In this document: positions 1 to 12,360 of the stretch, in pieces
Position numbering within the stretch: position 1 is the first letter of the stretch
Layout of the letters: each line of letters opens with the position of its first letter
DNA from: Chrysomallon squamiferum
Taxonomy: Eukaryota; Mollusca; Gastropoda; Neomphalida; Peltospiridae
Direction: 5' to 3'
Assembly (NCBI GenBank): GCA_012295275.1
Contig: CM022674.1
Coordinates: 7,542,436 to 7,606,435, forward strand
DNA: 64,000 bases
Made by a program: the position numbers and the translations under genes
The notes under the pieces: model-generated
The model's input: the letters and a program-made list of their open reading frames with translations, nothing else
What the model was told of the DNA's origin: nothing
Database searches by the model: none

Positions 1-317
1 AAAATCTAAATAATACTGACAATAAAATATGGTAACATTTATATATAAAGCTGTCATGTCCACGATGAAATAAATACACATCGATTTACATACTCTTTCT
101 TTCTGCTTCTCAGGTAACTTCCGGTTTATGCAGCTTTTATTTAGACTGGTTCACATCCACAAAACAAATTCGTCCTTAACCTTTACAATGTAAATCAGTA
201 ACCGTTACTCTGAGAATTACTTTAAAATGTTTTTCGTATATTTAAATAATTTAAAACTAAAGTATAGAACATCCGTTTTAGTTCTGCAGATATATATTTT
301 TTAAAACATACAGATAT
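1..317. other. AT-rich sequence, no gene seen
   Basis: No open frame, splice pattern or repeat family is recognisable in this stretch. It lies left of the first inverted-repeat element and outside the tandem duplication. Confidence 0.5.
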
Positions 318-626
318 CATGGCCGTAACTACACTGAGCAAATGAAGCAAATGACTCATGCCGAAATTGACGTTTATATTAAAAAAAAAAAAATGTATTA
401 TTGATTTTTTAATTTTTTTATTTTTAATTTTTGTTTTAAATAAAAGATTTTTTATTATGTTTTAAATGTATAATATAAATCTCTATTCCGATAGAAAGGA
501 TATCCACAGAATGCATTCATTTATGTCTACGGTTACCGTTTGAAGTCTACCGACATCGTTGAAAGAGATGACTGACTTCAGGCATTAGTTTTGCCTCATT
601 TCAAAAAGAGTCTAGTTACGGCCATG
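318..626 (+). mobile_element. MITE-like element with 16 bp terminal inverted repeats
   Basis: The left end reads CATGGCCGTAACTACA and the reverse complement of the right end reads CATGGCCGTAACTAGA, one mismatch in 16. The interior is AT-rich and has no coding frame. A second, inverted copy is at 43034-43266 and shares the inner segments TTTTTGAAATGAGGCAAA, GTGGATAT and AGAGATTTATATT. I see no convincing target-site duplication, so the superfamily is unknown. Being present twice with matching ends and shared interior supports a short non-autonomous DNA transposon. Confidence 0.6.
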
Positions 627-659
627 TGTGTGTCTACCTGTGTGTGTGTGTGTGTGTCT

Positions 660-700
<41 letters not shown>
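625..700. repeat. (TG)n microsatellite
   Basis: TG dinucleotide runs are interrupted twice by TCTACC. The tract abuts the right end of the MITE-like element. Confidence 0.9.
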
Positions 701-701
<1 letters not shown>

Positions 702-859
702 ACTGAAATGCTCGATATGTTAATTACTATGTTATCATGACACCTAATTAATATATATATATATATATATAATAAAAATAAATAAAAATCTATAGATACT
801 TAGGTCTCAGTTCTAGTCAAAATATATATTATCAAATGACAGTTGCTCAGCAGGTTTCA

Positions 860-1512
860 TTATATAATGATCACGCACTCATACCCAGTTTAGTTTTGGG
901 AAGCAACAAGTCGTGGTTCAGATACAGATCTAAAACCTTTTTGTTTTCTTTACATTCCCCCAGTTAAAGGCAACTATTCTATGGCTTTACGCCTCGCTTA
1001 CTATTCTCAATAGCGCAAGCATTTTCATTAAAGTATTCCAGACGACATTTTACCTAGCTCTTCTTTTATATTCAGTTTTTATAGCTATTTATAATCTTGA
1101 AAAACACTGTGTGCAATATGTATGAGTTTTGTTGTTGATAATTTTTTTCTCTCTCACTCTCGATCCGCCTAGCATGTTGCTATTCAAATAAAAGCAGGAA
1201 AGGGTTTTCACGTTACACCCTAAAATTTTTATTAGGCGAGTCCATCCCCGCCCTGCACCCGTTCAAACCACCCCAAATGCAATTGTAATACTTGTTAGAC
1301 CGGTTTATTTATTGTGTATTGTGTTCACAGGTCAAATGTTTAATATTCTCATTTTATATTGTCGTAAAGATATATCAGTGAACCCGGAGATGCTGGTTTT
1401 CACTTTGTAATGCTTGCATGTTCGTTAAACAAATGTTCAGCGCTCAGGATAGACATCTATCATAATAGTGTATGTAGTGGTCAATTTTTTAAAGGAATAA
1501 ACGTGTTTACAG
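860..1512 (+). promoter_or_regulatory. Upstream region of receptor gene copy A
   Basis: This is the 5' flank of the receptor gene and is repeated at 12927-13569. A TTTACAG acceptor-like sequence sits directly before the ATG at 1513, so the start codon may open an internal exon with a 5' UTR exon further upstream, but that exon was not identified. No clear TATA box can be placed without a transcript start. Confidence 0.35.
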
Positions 1513-3468
1513 ATGGATGAGTTCAGAAAATATCCGCTGTGTGTTATCATCGTCTGTGCTTTGATTACACTGCGAACAACAACAGGTAAGTATTTGTTAG
1601 TAATACACAGTTGTCACATCGTTTTGGCATTTTCAGATTTTATGGACAAATAATAGATATTGTAATAATGTGTTAAAAATAATTCAGTGGATATGAGATA
1701 TATTTTTTCTTTCTTTTTTAAAAATCAGAGGAAGTAAAACTTATTTAATTATATTTATGTTAGTAATATCTTATTTATTATTATTGTTACTATACTAAAT
1801 TTGATTATTGAAATTATCTGGGAAAAACAAAAAGTGGATTCTGTCTTTTATTATGTTATAAATATTGATATAGAACCCATTTATTAAATATATATATGTA
1901 TATAATTATTGTCCGAATATATATTGCATGAACCTTGTTTGACACCTAGTACAAATACGTACTTTCAAAAATTTAAAAATAAATAAATAAAATAAAATGA
2001 ATAAATAAAACAAAGTAAATAAAACATTAATTAAACACTTTTCTCATCTGAAGACATTATCGGTTAATTAAAGTTAAAAATATTCAAAATTAAAACAATT
2101 TTGTGTTTATTAAAAACAGTATTTCTGTTGGAGATTTTAAATAATAAACAATAACCCCCACCCAAAAAAAAAACAAAACAACAAATAACAAACACAACAA
2201 CTAATACCTAAATAAACAACAATGACAAAAATGACAAGAATATCAACCACAACAACATCAGTAATAATAATAACAACAACAACAGTAACAACAACAGCAA
2301 CAACAATAAAAATAATATTTCTATTATTGTTTTTACAGGTTATAGGGCTTGCTCGGACCAAATAAAAAATTACCCAGGTAATAATATTTCTTTATTAATT
2401 TATTTATTTTTATATTTTGTTCTCCTACAACTTCTTCTCTCTTTTTTCTTTTTTTTCTCCACACCTCCTCCTTTTTCTTCAGGTTTCAGTTGCGCAATAC
2501 GATATGAAAGCAGTTTCTATGTGACGTCAGTAGAGGTTGGTTTGCATAGATTACTGTGTTTGTGATTTGCGAAACTTGCGTATTATGAAAAGCCACCCAA
2601 GCGGCTACTGTTATATAAGATTTAAAAAAACAAAAACAAAAAACAACAACAAAGAAACAAAACAAAAAAGAAAAAATAAAAAAGAAAGAAAGAAAGAAAG
2701 AAAAAAGAAAAAAGAGCGAAAAAAAATAAAAAAAATAAAAAGATAATCAATTATATAAGAAAAAATAGAAGTTGACAGCAGAAAGTAGTAGTAATATAAG
2801 ATACATGATCTTAGCTAATATGTGACATATTTTAATATCGCTGTGAAATAGAAATAAAATGTGGAAAAATTAATTCCATTATTTTTATTATCTGTCTTTA
2901 TGTATGACATGCGATACATGAAATCTTCAAGCACGAGGATAAACCTAGAACGAAACAAAGACGATCAATTTTATATGCATACGCGCGTTATTGAATATAC
3001 ATATTTTTTTCTTCTTTGTATTTCTTCTTATTTTATTCATATTAATTATTTTATTTATTTATTTATTGTCATTATTTTCCAGTTCTAAACATGTGCAAAA
3101 GCTCTTCCCAGGTACAAAACGGACGTCTCTTTCTAGATGTGTTTTCCAGTGTGAGCACAAACTCTCTCTGTTCCTGTTATCTCACTGCTGTTGGAAACGT
3201 TGAAATCGGGTTTGATCATTTAATCGTTTCTGGAAACCCATGTGTATCAAAACTGACGTTGTACAGTAATATAATCGGTGAATATTCGTTTTCATGTCCC
3301 AGCGACAATTCAACAATGACAGTGAAAGGAAAAGATTATACGATGATACTCGAGTTCAGGACTGATGGAGCAAAGTCAGATTCAGCGTATTGTTTACAAA
3401 TGTACCAGAAACAGGGAACAGGTATTGTATTGTAACTCTAACCAAAATAAATAATTTAAAATATAAAT

Positions 3469-3509
<41 letters not shown>

Positions 3510-3881
3510 AATAAATAAATAAAATAAAATAAAATATTAAAAAAGAAAGAAAGAAAATTAATTAATTAAAAGAAAAATAAAGAAAAACAATGATCTGCAA
3601 GGACATGCGATCTGATTTATGACGTAAAATGACGTCATAAAACTTTTATGACGAAGCTCAAAACTGGCGTAGTTTCCGTTGTGCACGTGTGTACTGATCT
3701 TTGGTTTATAAAATTTATTTCAGAAATATAAATCTTTCTACCAAATACTGCCACTGTTACTACTATTAAAACAACAGATGCTAATATAACTACATCTACT
3801 ACCGTACTAACAATATAACTACAACTACTACTGCAACTAGTATACTACTACAACTACAACAACCACTACTGCTACTACAAA

Positions 3882-3915
<34 letters not shown>

Positions 3916-5015
3916 AAAGCAAAATATGGAAATGTTTAAAAATAAATCATAATGCTTATTTAATTTAACCAGACTTTAGAAGATGGTTTAAAGTTTGTAA
4001 AATATTTTCACTTGAGGCGTTCTACAAAGGTCTCTAGGTACAAGGCAAAGTTCCACAGTTTTCTGAGAGCGCGTGCGATACTGTCACAAATTATTTCAAG
4101 TGTCTAATATCGACAACTAAATAATTAGATATACATTAATTATATAGTGTTATTGTGCATACATATATGTGTGTTTGTTATTTTGTCATTGCCATAAATA
4201 CTTGTCATTAATTTGATTTTACTACCAACAATCAGTTCATACTACACATACAGCCACATATAGACACATACATACACATACACATATAGAGAGACACACA
4301 CATACATCTGAATACAAAATTATAGTGCAAGCAAGCAAACCAAATTTTATTGTTAATTTTTTTAAATTAATTTTGCAGTCTGAAATTATTTTGTTTGTTT
4401 CAAATTTCTCCGGATTTTTTCCTCCCTCTTTTTTCATTTCTTTTAGTTCTATTGTATTATTATTATTATTTATTATTATTTTTATTTCTTAGCAAAAGAC
4501 ATATATTTATTTTTAAAACTACTGTTATAAATTTAGAACTACAAAATGATCAGCGGAGCGCGACAAAAAAAAAAAAAAAAAAAAACGTGCATAAAGTGAA
4601 GCTTGATAAATATGTTAAATTCACTGAATCGTGAAAAATGTCTGAAATGTGTGACACCTCATTACATGTGTCTCTTCACGTTCATTATAGGTTAACAGAA
4701 AAGTAAAAATGAATTCTTAAATGTAGAAAACGTAACTTATGATATATATATATATATATATATATAACTTATATATACTTATTACTTTTTATAATTAGCA
4801 TTTTATCAAAATTATCCTGAACTTTTTATAATTTGTTGTTTTTGTGATGAATCCAAAGCGTTTTTGTGTGTCTGTGTGTGTTGTTTGTGTTTTTCTTTAT
4901 TTCAACAACTAACGGTGGTTGTAGTAGTAGTGATAGTAGTAGTAATAGCTACAATAAAAGTAGTAGTAGTAACATTTTTCGTACTTTTGTTTTTCTTCTT
5001 CGTGGTGACTATTGA

Positions 5016-5065
<50 letters not shown>

Positions 5066-7474
5066 TAAATAAATAAATAAAATGAAACGAAAAAAATTAA
5101 CATGGACAGTTTAACTATTGGTTTGGCACGCTATGTTTGGGCTTGTATGCTTGTACTTACAACATATAATGAATGACGTTATGAATACACGTGGAAACTG
5201 TAATAACAGAAATATACATGCTCAGTGTCAGCTAACCTACACTTTCTTTTCGGTTACGTTTGTATGTCGCATGGATTGTTAGCAAATGAATGAAATTAAA
5301 CCATCGCCATAAAAGGGGATACAACTCTTACTTAATATATTTTCAGAGCGTTCTGATTGGTTCGATAAGTCTGCAGCTTGTCGTGGATATCAGGACTAAC
5401 AAGAGCATTGTATAAAAGTTAAATAATTAAAACTTATTTGTAAAAATAAAAATATCTCGTTCGATACCAAAATTAGTACAGACCGTTTAATATTTCCCAT
5501 CTTACTTCATGAACATTAATTTGATTAATTATGACGTCATGCGAAGTAATTAACATAGACTGATAAATAAATGATTAATGCATGTTTATCTGATGATGTC
5601 AGACTTTGTACCTATGACTACGTCAGAAAATGCAGAGACTTCTTGTAAATACGTAATTATAATAATTAATATGAAACCGGTTTTTTTACTTACAGAGGCC
5701 AAACGTGGGTTACGTCATGTAGTATTAATCTATTTTTAAATTACGCAGACATGTTTTTCTACTTACTAGTACCAGTTTAGCTTCTGTCTAAAACATTTTT
5801 AAAATTCTTCGCTTATGAATGCAGCTAGTATTCATTTTGTGTCGAATGTTTTTGTTTTGTAACTGTATACACAGATAGACAGTAATAAGCAAACACGTCT
5901 ACGTGCTGTGTTTTGCATATTGTGTAGTTCGATATGTGAATAGTATGTCGTTATTTGTATGTGTAATGTGTATGTGTACGTACTTGTGTTGTATGTGTTT
6001 GTGTTATTATAGGTAGGTTTCTGTTTTGTGTATTATATCGTTTTGTATTGCATGTGTTAGTTTAATTTATGGCTTATAATGTATCGAATATCTGTGTACC
6101 TTGTATGCGTACGTATTGTATGTGTCGTGTTCTGTGTCGTGTTGTGTTGTGTATTGTGAATGTGTTGGGTTGTGTTTGTCGTGTATTGTGAATGTGTTGC
6201 ATTTCATGTGGTACTGGGTATAGTGTATTGTGTTGTATATGTGCTCTATGTTGTGTCTGTATTGTCTTGAGCATTGCTTTGTATATTGTATATATTTGTT
6301 GTTTTGTGTATGTGATGTATAGGTCTTATGTATTTTTATGTTTGTCTATTTGGTTTCTAGTGTATGTTGTATTATATTTTTTGTTGTGTATATGTTGTTC
6401 TGTTTATTGAATTGTGTGAGTTACATGTTGTGTATGTGTTTTGTTTTATGTGTGTTGTGTTTATGTGTTGTATTGTATTTTGTATATGTTTTGTAGTGTA
6501 TGTCGTATATGTGATGTGTATTTTATGTTGTGTATGTGCTGAATTGTATTGTGTATGCTTCTTTATATTGTTTGTTGCATTACGAGTTGCGGTATATGTA
6601 ATATATGTTGTGTATTGCGTTGTTTGTTGTATAGAATGTTGTATATATGTGTTGTGTTGTGTCTGTGTGTTGTGTATATGTTGTTCCGTGTATTGCTTCT
6701 GTTGTACGTTTTATATATGTTGTTTGCTGTGTGTGTTTTGCGTGTTGTATCTCCGTATTGTGGGGTGTGTTGTATGTATTGAGCACGTGTTGTGTGTGTT
6801 GTATGTATTGTGTATCTGTTGTATGTTGTTTCTAGTGTATGGTGTGCATGTTAAGTCTGTGTATTGTGGTATGTGATATATATATATATATATATATGTT
6901 GTATGTGTTGTGTATGTGTTGTATGTATTGTGTCTGTGTTGTGTATGTTATGTTTGCAGATATTATATTTATTTAACAGGTTCTCTTCGACTGCAGTGTT
7001 ATGAACCGACGATAGTGAACTTAACAACGACATCAACTACGATAACCTCAACTGTTCCGACAACACCGACTCCGACTACAATTCCAACAACGACGACACC
7101 GACTACAACTCCAACAACGACGACACCGACTACAACTCCAACAACGACGACACCGACTACAACTCCAACAACACTGACTCCTTCTACAGTTCCAACAACA
7201 CCGACACCGACTACAGATCTAACAACACCGACACCTTCTACAGCTGCAACAACACCGACACCTTCTCCAGTTCCATCAACGCCGACATCAACTGCAATAG
7301 AAACACCAACTACAGATCCCACAAAACCGAAACCAGATACACTTCAAACTACAACTTTGACAACACCTGGAACAACGAAACCTTCAGAAGAACAACCAGT
7401 TTCAGAAGATTCGTTTCCAGGTAATATCAACATCAATAACAAATAACAAACAACAACAACACTAATAATAATTG

Positions 7475-7527
<53 letters not shown>

Positions 7528-9505
7528 GTCGTTGTTGTTGTCGTTGTTATTGTTTGTTCTTGCTGTTATTATTATCACTATTGTTGTTGTTGTTGCTTTT
7601 GTTCTTGCTCTTGTTGCCTTTGTTTTTGCTGTTGTTGATGATGTTGTTGTTGTTTCAGAGAAGGCAGCTATTATAGGCGGTGTAACAGGAGGACTGATTC
7701 TGCTGGCTTTGATTCTGGCGATCATCTTCGGCAGATGGTAATTACAAAACATTTCCAATACTACTACTACAGTGACGTCAGCTACGACTACTGCTACTTC
7801 TATCTATGTTACTAACAGCACTGTTTACACTACTTCAATTAACTATTGTTATTCATTATTACTATTAATAATGTTTATACTACTATATTACTGCTGCAAC
7901 TATTACTAATAGCTCTCCTGTTACTAGGATTACTATCACTACTGCAGTTATTACTAATATTAATAATAAAATAATTATTAATGTCACCAGCGCTAATATT
8001 TCTGTAATGATTGCCTCTGCTATACTTTAGCGTGATACTCTCGCTATATGACAGTGAATTCTATATGTCATACCACAGTAACGAGTATTTCATTATCACT
8101 ATTACCTATATTTTTATGTTATTGTTACTATACTACTGCTACCACAACTACTACTGCTGTTGACGATGTTACTGCTACTACTCTACTACTACTACCGCTA
8201 CAGCTATTGCTGCATCTACTACAGCTACTACTATTATTTTTATATAACTAAATGATATATCGAGATAATAGACTATATAAACCTGTTTACATTTATATAC
8301 ACGTTTGAAGAAATACTCTGAATATATTTTGCATACTTCCAAGTTATACTGGTGTTGGGTTTTTCGTAGGGGGATTGTGTGAGTTGTTTGGGTTTTTTTT
8401 TTTGTTGTTTTTTTAACTATAACGAAATATAGCAACAATACAGTGAAGTCTGTTGTCATTCATTCGATTTATGCACAGGAATCGGAAACTAATACTTGCA
8501 GTCTTAATAACAATAATAATTATTAAAATTAAAATAATGGTTCGTTATTTCAGTCGCAGAGAGAAACATCCTTATGAACACTACAACAACAACAACGCCA
8601 GCTACTTTGACTCTAGCAGAACTCTCACCCCCGTTTCTTCCAATTACGTAGAAAGCGGAATAGCTGGTGCGCCAGTTTTAGGAAAAACACAGACCGACAT
8701 ACAATATGTTGAATTTCCGTCAGACGGAGAGGACGAGGAAAAGTCACCGGATCCTGCCGAAGTTGAACGGAAACTGGAACCTAAAAAACCTCCTGTAGAA
8801 ATTGTCGACTTTCCCGCAGAGGGAAAGAATACAGTGACAGAGCCACAGACGGCTGCAAATCCAACGTTTGTTTCGGAAAACGAAGGTGAAAATGATGCTC
8901 TGTACGCAACTGTTGACAAGTCCAGAAAACGCGGAGAACATTCTTACACGAAATTACTGCTGAATAACGAGCCGAACGAAAGTGCTTCGGGTATAGTGGA
9001 CCAATCAGAACAACGACTTGAACAAGAGCAGGTCTATGACAACCAATCAGAAGGACGAACTGAACAAGATCAGGTCATGGATAACCAATCAGAAGGACGA
9101 ACTGAACAAGAGCAGGTCTATGACAACCAATCAGAAGAACGACTTGAACAAGAGCAAGTCATGGACAACCAATCAGAAGGACGAACTGAACAAGAGCAGG
9201 TCATGGACAACCAATCAGAAGGCGAGATTAACACAGACGTGGGTAGATACGATGATTTGTACAGCTCGACTGATCAAACTGGGGATCAACTGATCGATGT
9301 TGACCTCTCTGAAAATACGTCAGGTATAGCGGAACCGTCAGAAATATCGGACAGTCACTACTCGGACAACGCCCACGATTTCACTGACCAGTCAGAAATG
9401 ATGAACCAAGGCTCGTTTGGCCAGCCGGAAACGTCTGGTGACGAAAGCGGTGGTATAACCCAGAAATCAAGTGAAAAAATGTCTGTATCATTTGCTGAAA
9501 ACTAA
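1513..9505 (+). CDS. Type I membrane receptor-like protein with mucin stalk and ITAM-like tail (copy A, intact)
   Basis: Seven exons join with consistent phases: 1513-1585, 2339-2377, 2483-2539, 3083-3421, 6980-7420, 7659-7737 and 8554-9505, giving 659 residues. Residues 1-24 form a signal peptide rich in V, I, L and C. Residues 25-176 are an ectodomain with cysteines at 29, 41, 61, 86, 88, 110, 128, 160 and 176; it loosely resembles a CUB-type beta fold, unproven. Residues 183-316 are a Thr/Pro stalk, probably O-glycosylated. Residues 318-341 are a hydrophobic helix with a GGVTGG motif, followed by basic RCRREK. The tail (343-659) has DIQYVEF, LYATV (Y460) and SYTKLL (Y474), a PKKPP segment, and six 14-residue repeats, two with YDNQ. 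The plan suggests a surface receptor signalling through phosphotyrosine adaptors. Ligand and family are unknown. Copy B is the tandem partner. Confidence 0.82.
2138..2338. other. Intron 1 end: CAA/ACAACA-rich tract before exon 2
   Basis: Low-complexity CAA/AAC trinucleotide sequence precedes the acceptor TTTTACAG at 2331-2338. Reading frames through it on the minus strand are valine/isoleucine runs produced by the repeat and are not coding. Confidence 0.7.
5016..5062. repeat. (TAA)n microsatellite in receptor intron 4, copy A
   Basis: About 15 TAA units. The matching place in copy B (about 16830-16856) has only a few broken units, so this tract expanded or contracted after the duplication. 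Confidence 0.9.
5900..6960. repeat. TGT/TTG-rich degenerate low-complexity block, intron 4 copy A
   Basis: About 1 kb is built from degenerate TGTATTGTG, TGTGTTGTAT and similar words, almost free of C on the plus strand. It ends just before the acceptor of the stalk exon at 6980. A shorter version is at 17700-18410 in copy B. The open frames are Cys/Val/Tyr runs forced by composition, so I do not treat them as protein. Confidence 0.85.
6980..7420 (+). CDS. Stalk exon of receptor copy A (Thr/Pro mucin-like)
   Basis: This is exon 5, 441 nt, phase 1 to 1. It begins with residues GSLRLQCYEP, then runs of TTPTPTT-type sequence encoded by a roughly 27 bp tandem repeat, and ends in a more acidic EEQPVSEDSFPG segment just outside the membrane. 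The same exon in copy B is 359 nt: it has fewer repeats and has lost one base. Length variation here should alter stalk height without altering frame when whole repeats change. Confidence 0.85.
7478..7527. repeat. (TTA)n microsatellite in receptor intron 5
   Basis: About 16 TTA units are followed by GTT-rich sequence leading to the acceptor of the transmembrane exon at 7659. Copy B has about 9 units at 18857-18886. Confidence 0.9.
8993..9244 (+). repeat. Six 42 bp in-frame repeats in the receptor tail, copy A
   Basis: Six 14-residue units (residues 490-573) have the core VxDNQSEGRTEQEQ. Position 2 alternates I, Y, M, Y, M, M. Tyr units read GTCTATGAC and Met units GTCATGGAC. Tyr units create YDNQ, which fits the YxN pattern preferred by Grb2-type SH2 domains (known for that family). 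Copy B keeps only three units at 20368-20490, none with Tyr. Confidence 0.9.
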
Positions 9506-9665
9506 AAACAAAAACAAATGCAAATAACTACATTAAACGCCTTTGTTATCGATGTTTGACAAACCCACAAACACACATACACGCAATAAATAAATAGAAC
9601 CACAGTCACACACATAAAAACTACCAGTCAAGCAGAAGAGACACGACCAACCACACAGTAAAACA

Positions 9666-9668
<3 letters not shown>

Positions 9669-9715
<47 letters not shown>
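9669..9715. repeat. (CA)n microsatellite
   Basis: A pure CA tract of about 23 units lies in the 3' flank of receptor copy A. It is absent from copy B because it falls in the deleted segment. Confidence 0.9.
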
Positions 9716-9718
<3 letters not shown>

Positions 9719-10844
9719 AAAAATACTTCATCAAGGAAGTTAAAATTTATTATTATTATTTTTATTGTACGGAAATTAAAAAATAAATTAATTAATTAAT
9801 TAAAACATAATCAAAAGAAAATAACGGTCACATTAACAATTTACGTGATCATGACTCTTTTAAGAACAGTGACAGAAAATCTTCACTGTTAAATACGAGA
9901 CAAACACTGGGATTGAAAGTATAAAGTATAGTGCATGGGATTATAAGTATAATAATAAAAAGGATTCATGAAATATAGAAATGAATATTGTATATAATTA
10001 TAGAACGGGATGTAGCTTAATAAAGTTGGAGAGTGAATAAAAAAAATGTATTAAGTAAAGAAATGAATGTGAGATTGCAATGTTAAATACTGAATAGATA
10101 ATTAAAACGTACAGAAGAAATTAATATGGGATTAAAGAGGATAAAAATAGATATAGGTCTGCATAGTACAGGCATGAATAGGGGATTATAAACATAGGAA
10201 TAAAAATGATGTAATAAAGACATTTTTTTTTTACAGATGTATATCCAAGTTAATCAGCGTATGTAGATTGTATATAGATCAATTACTTTGTATTTGCAAA
10301 TGAAGATCGCTTTATTCATCTTGAATGTGATGTAACAGAGAGCGATTATACTGAAAACTAATTAGTGGTTTTTTTATAACAGTGATGTACATAGTAGATA
10401 AATCATTTAATCACCTTTAATCTGATTACAATGACAGACAGGACGTTACTAAATATTTCATTAAAGTTCAGCTAACCGCGTTAGTGTACACAGAGAATGA
10501 AGTATTATCGATTACTTTCATTAAATACAGAATCAATTACAGCAACAACAACAGTACTAATGATGATGATTATGATGATTTATGAGAGAAATCAAGACAC
10601 TCGCATTTAAAAAATAACGTAATATAGAATGCGATGACGTTTCGTCTTTATAAATAACACCTAACTTAATATGTAACTTAATAATATTTATTTCATAATA
10701 TGCAGAATTATTAATTTGTTTCTAGCAAGATGTGCATTTTAAAATATACTACTAATAAATGTATGTACATACATATGTAAACAGTTTGTGTGTGAATTAA
10801 AACTAGTGTTTGTTTATAATTTTATGTTGTATTTATATCAGTTG

Positions 10845-10846
<2 letters not shown>

Positions 10847-10929
<83 letters not shown>
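10847..10929. repeat. Compound (CT)n(CA)n microsatellite
   Basis: About 31 CT units are followed by about 11 CA units. The orthologous compound tract in copy B is at 20692-20838, where the CA part is longer and interrupted. Confidence 0.95.
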
Positions 10930-11329
10930 GCACACATACATCCACCCCCACTGCACACACACACAAACGTATTTGTTTATCTTAAGTCAGAACTAAATTA
11001 CTCTTCCTTTCCTTAACAGCCATTAGTGTAACTCTTTAGACTTTTCTAATTTTCTTAAAGGATCTTTAGGGATGTTTTCCGACATTTTTCAACGCTGTTG
11101 TTATGTCAGCACTGGGGATCGTTTCTATAATTAATCGCCTACCTTTTTTTCCAAGAGCAAATATTACCACTAAAACGTCTGAAAAATTCGTTTTTCGAAA
11201 AGTTTACACGGCTTTCGATTTCCCTAAAGTTCTCTTATAAGAAGATGAACGAGTGGTTGTGACTTTAGGAAAAAAACGCAGAGCATTATGTAGTAACTGA
11301 GCTCCTGCTTTGATTTTAGAAAACGTAGC

Positions 11330-12360
11330 ATCGTTTTAGTGAATGTACGTTGTGATTTTAATAAATGTAACATCGTTTAACTGAAAGTACGTAGTGATGT
11401 TAGAAGATGTAACATCGTGTAACTGATGTACGTTGTGATGTTAGTAGATGTAATATCGTTTAACTGAATGTACGTTGTGATGTTAGCAGATGTAACATCG
11501 TTTAACTGAATGTACGTTGTGATGTTAGAAGGTGTAACATCGTGTAACTGATGTACATTGTGATGTTAGCAGATGTAACATCGTTTACCTGAATGTACGT
11601 TGTGATGTTAGCAGATGTAAGATCGTTTAACTGAATGTACGTTGTGATGTTAGCAGATGTAACATCGTTTAACTGATGTACGTTGTGATGTTAGTAGATG
11701 TGACATCGTGTAACTGATGTACGTTGTGATGTTAGTAGATGTAACATCGTTTAACTGAATGTACGTTGTGATGTTAGCAGATGTAACATCGTGTAACTGA
11801 TGTACGTGTGATGTTAGTAGATGTAACATCGTTTAACTGAATGTAGGTTGTGATTTTAGTAAATGTAACATCGTTTAACTGAAAGTACGTAGTGATGTTA
11901 GAAGATGTAACATCGTGTAACTGATGTACGTTGTGATGTTAGTAGATGTAACATCGTTTAACTGATGTACGTTGTGATGTTAGTAGATGTAACATCGTGT
12001 AACTGATGTACGTTGTGATGTTAGTAGATGTAACATCGTTTAACTGAATGTACGTTGTGATTTTAGCAGATGTAACATCGTTTAACTGATGTACGTTGTG
12101 ATGTTAGCAGATGTAAGATCGTTTAACTGAATGTAGGTTGTGATGTTAGCAGATGTAAGATCGTGTAACTGATGTACGTGTGATGTTAGTAGATGTAACA
12201 TCGTTTAACTGAATGTAGGTTGTGATTTTAGTAAATGTAACATCGTTTAACTGAAAGTACGTAGTGATGTTAGAAGATGTAACATCGTGTAACTGATGTA
12301 CGTTGTGATGTTAGTAGATGTAACATCGTTTAACTGATGTACGTTGTGATGTTGTGATTT
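11330..12360. repeat. 41-42 bp minisatellite, about 25 copies (unit A)
   Basis: The unit is built on GTACGTTGTGATGTTAGYAG, then ATGTAACATCG, then TTTAACTGAA or TGTAACTGA. Two main variants (CTGAATGTACG and CTGATGTACG) alternate in blocks, suggesting higher-order amplification. The matching site in unit B (21215-21475) has only about six diverged units. Confidence 0.95.

Larger units (their letters stand above)
9506..11329. other. 3' flank of receptor copy A
   Basis: This is presumed 3' UTR and intergenic sequence. AATAAA motifs occur shortly after the stop (about 9586), and a (CA)n tract lies at 9669-9715. The segment 9289-10692 is absent from copy B, while 10693-11329 is present there at 20538-21214. 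No second gene is visible. Confidence 0.5.

Noticed and set aside
6192-6876. Long Cys/Val/Tyr-rich open frames in the TG-rich block, and their counterparts at 18001-18325
   Set aside because: They come from TGT/GTA/TTG word composition within an intron whose flanking exons join in phase without them.
6999-7322. Val/Gly-rich minus-strand frame opposite the stalk exon
   Set aside because: It is the antisense shadow of the Thr/Pro repeat exon, which has correct splice sites and frame on the plus strand.
7462-7758. Asn-rich and Leu-rich frames through the (TTA)n tract before exon 6
   Set aside because: Microsatellite translation; only 7659-7737 is exon, shown by acceptor, donor and phase.
11330-12360. 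41-42 bp repeat array considered as a CRISPR array
   Set aside because: There are no unique spacers between constant repeats; the whole unit repeats, and the genome is eukaryotic.
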